DNA from: an uncultured Bacillota bacterium
Lineage (GTDB): Bacteria; Bacillota; Clostridia; UBA1381
Direction of reading: 5' to 3'
Length of the DNA stretch: 6,123 nucleotides
Assembly: GCA_949297205.1 (NCBI GenBank)
Contig: CASFSH010000203.1
Coordinates: forward strand, 1-6,123
Shown here: in pieces, positions 5,743 through 6,123 of the stretch
Layout: each line of letters begins with the position of its first letter
Numbering within the stretch: position 1 is the first letter of the stretch
Notes under the pieces: generated by a model
What the model was told of the DNA's origin: nothing
The model's input: the letters and a program-made list of their open reading frames with translations, nothing else
Databases searched by the model: none
Translations under genes and position numbers: made by a program

Positions 5743-6123
5743 TTATTTATTTTTTAATTTTTCTATAAAGTTTGAATCATTTTTGGAAAGCGTCAACTTT
5801 TCAAGCATATCGGGACGTTTTAAAAATGTGTTTTTCAGTGCCTGCTCGTGTTTCCATTTCTCTATTTTTGCATGATGACCGGAAATTAAAACATCGGGAA
5901 TTTTTACTCCCATAAATTCCTCCGGTCTTGTGTATTGAGGATATTCTAAAAGTCCGTTAAAATGACTTTCGTTGGTATAAGAATTTTCTCCTGCCAAAAC
6001 TCCGGGAATCATTCTGCTGACTGCGTCAATAACTGCCATTGCAGGTATTTCACCGCCGGTCAGAACAAAATCACCGATTGAAATTTCCATATCAACAATC
6101 ATATCAAGGACACGCTGATCTAT
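5743..6123 (-). CDS. trmD: tRNA (guanine37-N1)-methyltransferase TrmD (5' end beyond window)
   Basis: TrmD transfers a methyl group from S-adenosylmethionine to N1 of G37 in tRNAs reading CNN-type codons, preventing +1 frameshifting; it is essential in most bacteria. The last 126 codons are present and the gene continues off the right edge. The open frame extends upstream of the Met at 6100-6102 (reading IDQRVLD before it), so that Met is internal. The SPOUT trefoil-knot signatures are intact: IDQRV, SIGDFVLTGGE (Asp of SIGD is a key residue of the family), AVIDAVSRMIPGVL, GLLEYPQYTRP, PDVLISGHHAKIEKW and the final LKRPDMLEKL. The stop at 5743-5745 is followed by the hairpin shared with the XRE gene. 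rplS, the usual next gene, is not immediately downstream. Confidence 0.97.
   Translation of the reverse strand: MDQRVLDMIVDMEISIGDFVLTGGEIPAMAVIDAVSRMIPGVLAGENSYTNESHFNGLLEYPQYTRPEEFMGVKIPDVLISGHHAKIEKWKHEQALKNTFLKRPDMLEKLTLSKNDSNFIEKLKNK

Overview
The window looks like AT-rich chromosomal DNA from a low-GC Gram-positive bacterium (Bacillota, probably class Clostridia). The evidence is the rpmH-rnpA-yidD-yidC gene order, a cdaA-cdaR pair for cyclic di-AMP, strong AGGAGG-type ribosome binding sites, TTG starts, and a YidC without a lipoprotein signal. The lineage call rests on these signals and family resemblance, not on a database search.

Left part (1-1664, all minus strand): a near-consensus sigma-A-type promoter at 1508-1536 reads through rpmH (ribosomal protein L34), rnpA (RNase P protein), a yidD remnant and yidC (membrane insertase, cut by the left edge). 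This is the ribosome/RNase P/membrane-insertion cluster that often flanks dnaA, but no dnaA and no recognisable DnaA-box cluster is present. The yidD copy keeps its full length and reading frame but carries UGA and UAA stops inside the family's signature motif.

Middle (1665-4782, minus strand): cdaA (diadenylate cyclase) and cdaR (its YbbR-domain membrane regulator) overlap by ATGA. They are followed after 59 bases by hslO (Hsp33 redox chaperone). cdaA and hslO both start at TTG. A promoter for the unit lies at 4709-4737.

Right part (4783-6123): a small SLOG/Rossmann-like gene (4783-5242, minus) is broken by a one-base shift at a run of eight A. It is divergent from an XRE-family repressor gene (5356-5691, plus). 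The 113-base gap between them holds opposed promoter candidates, a 21-bp palindrome with 10-bp arms, and a repeated GGATATA half-site, which suggests an autoregulated switch. The XRE gene ends in a 15-bp-stem hairpin shared with convergent trmD (tRNA m1G37 methyltransferase), whose 5' part lies beyond the right edge.

Most of the window is ordinary housekeeping DNA. The parts worth a second look are the yidD remnant, the frameshifted SLOG-like gene, the XRE operator region, and the third copy of a terminator arm inside the XRE coding end. I see no CRISPR array, insertion sequence, tRNA or rRNA.
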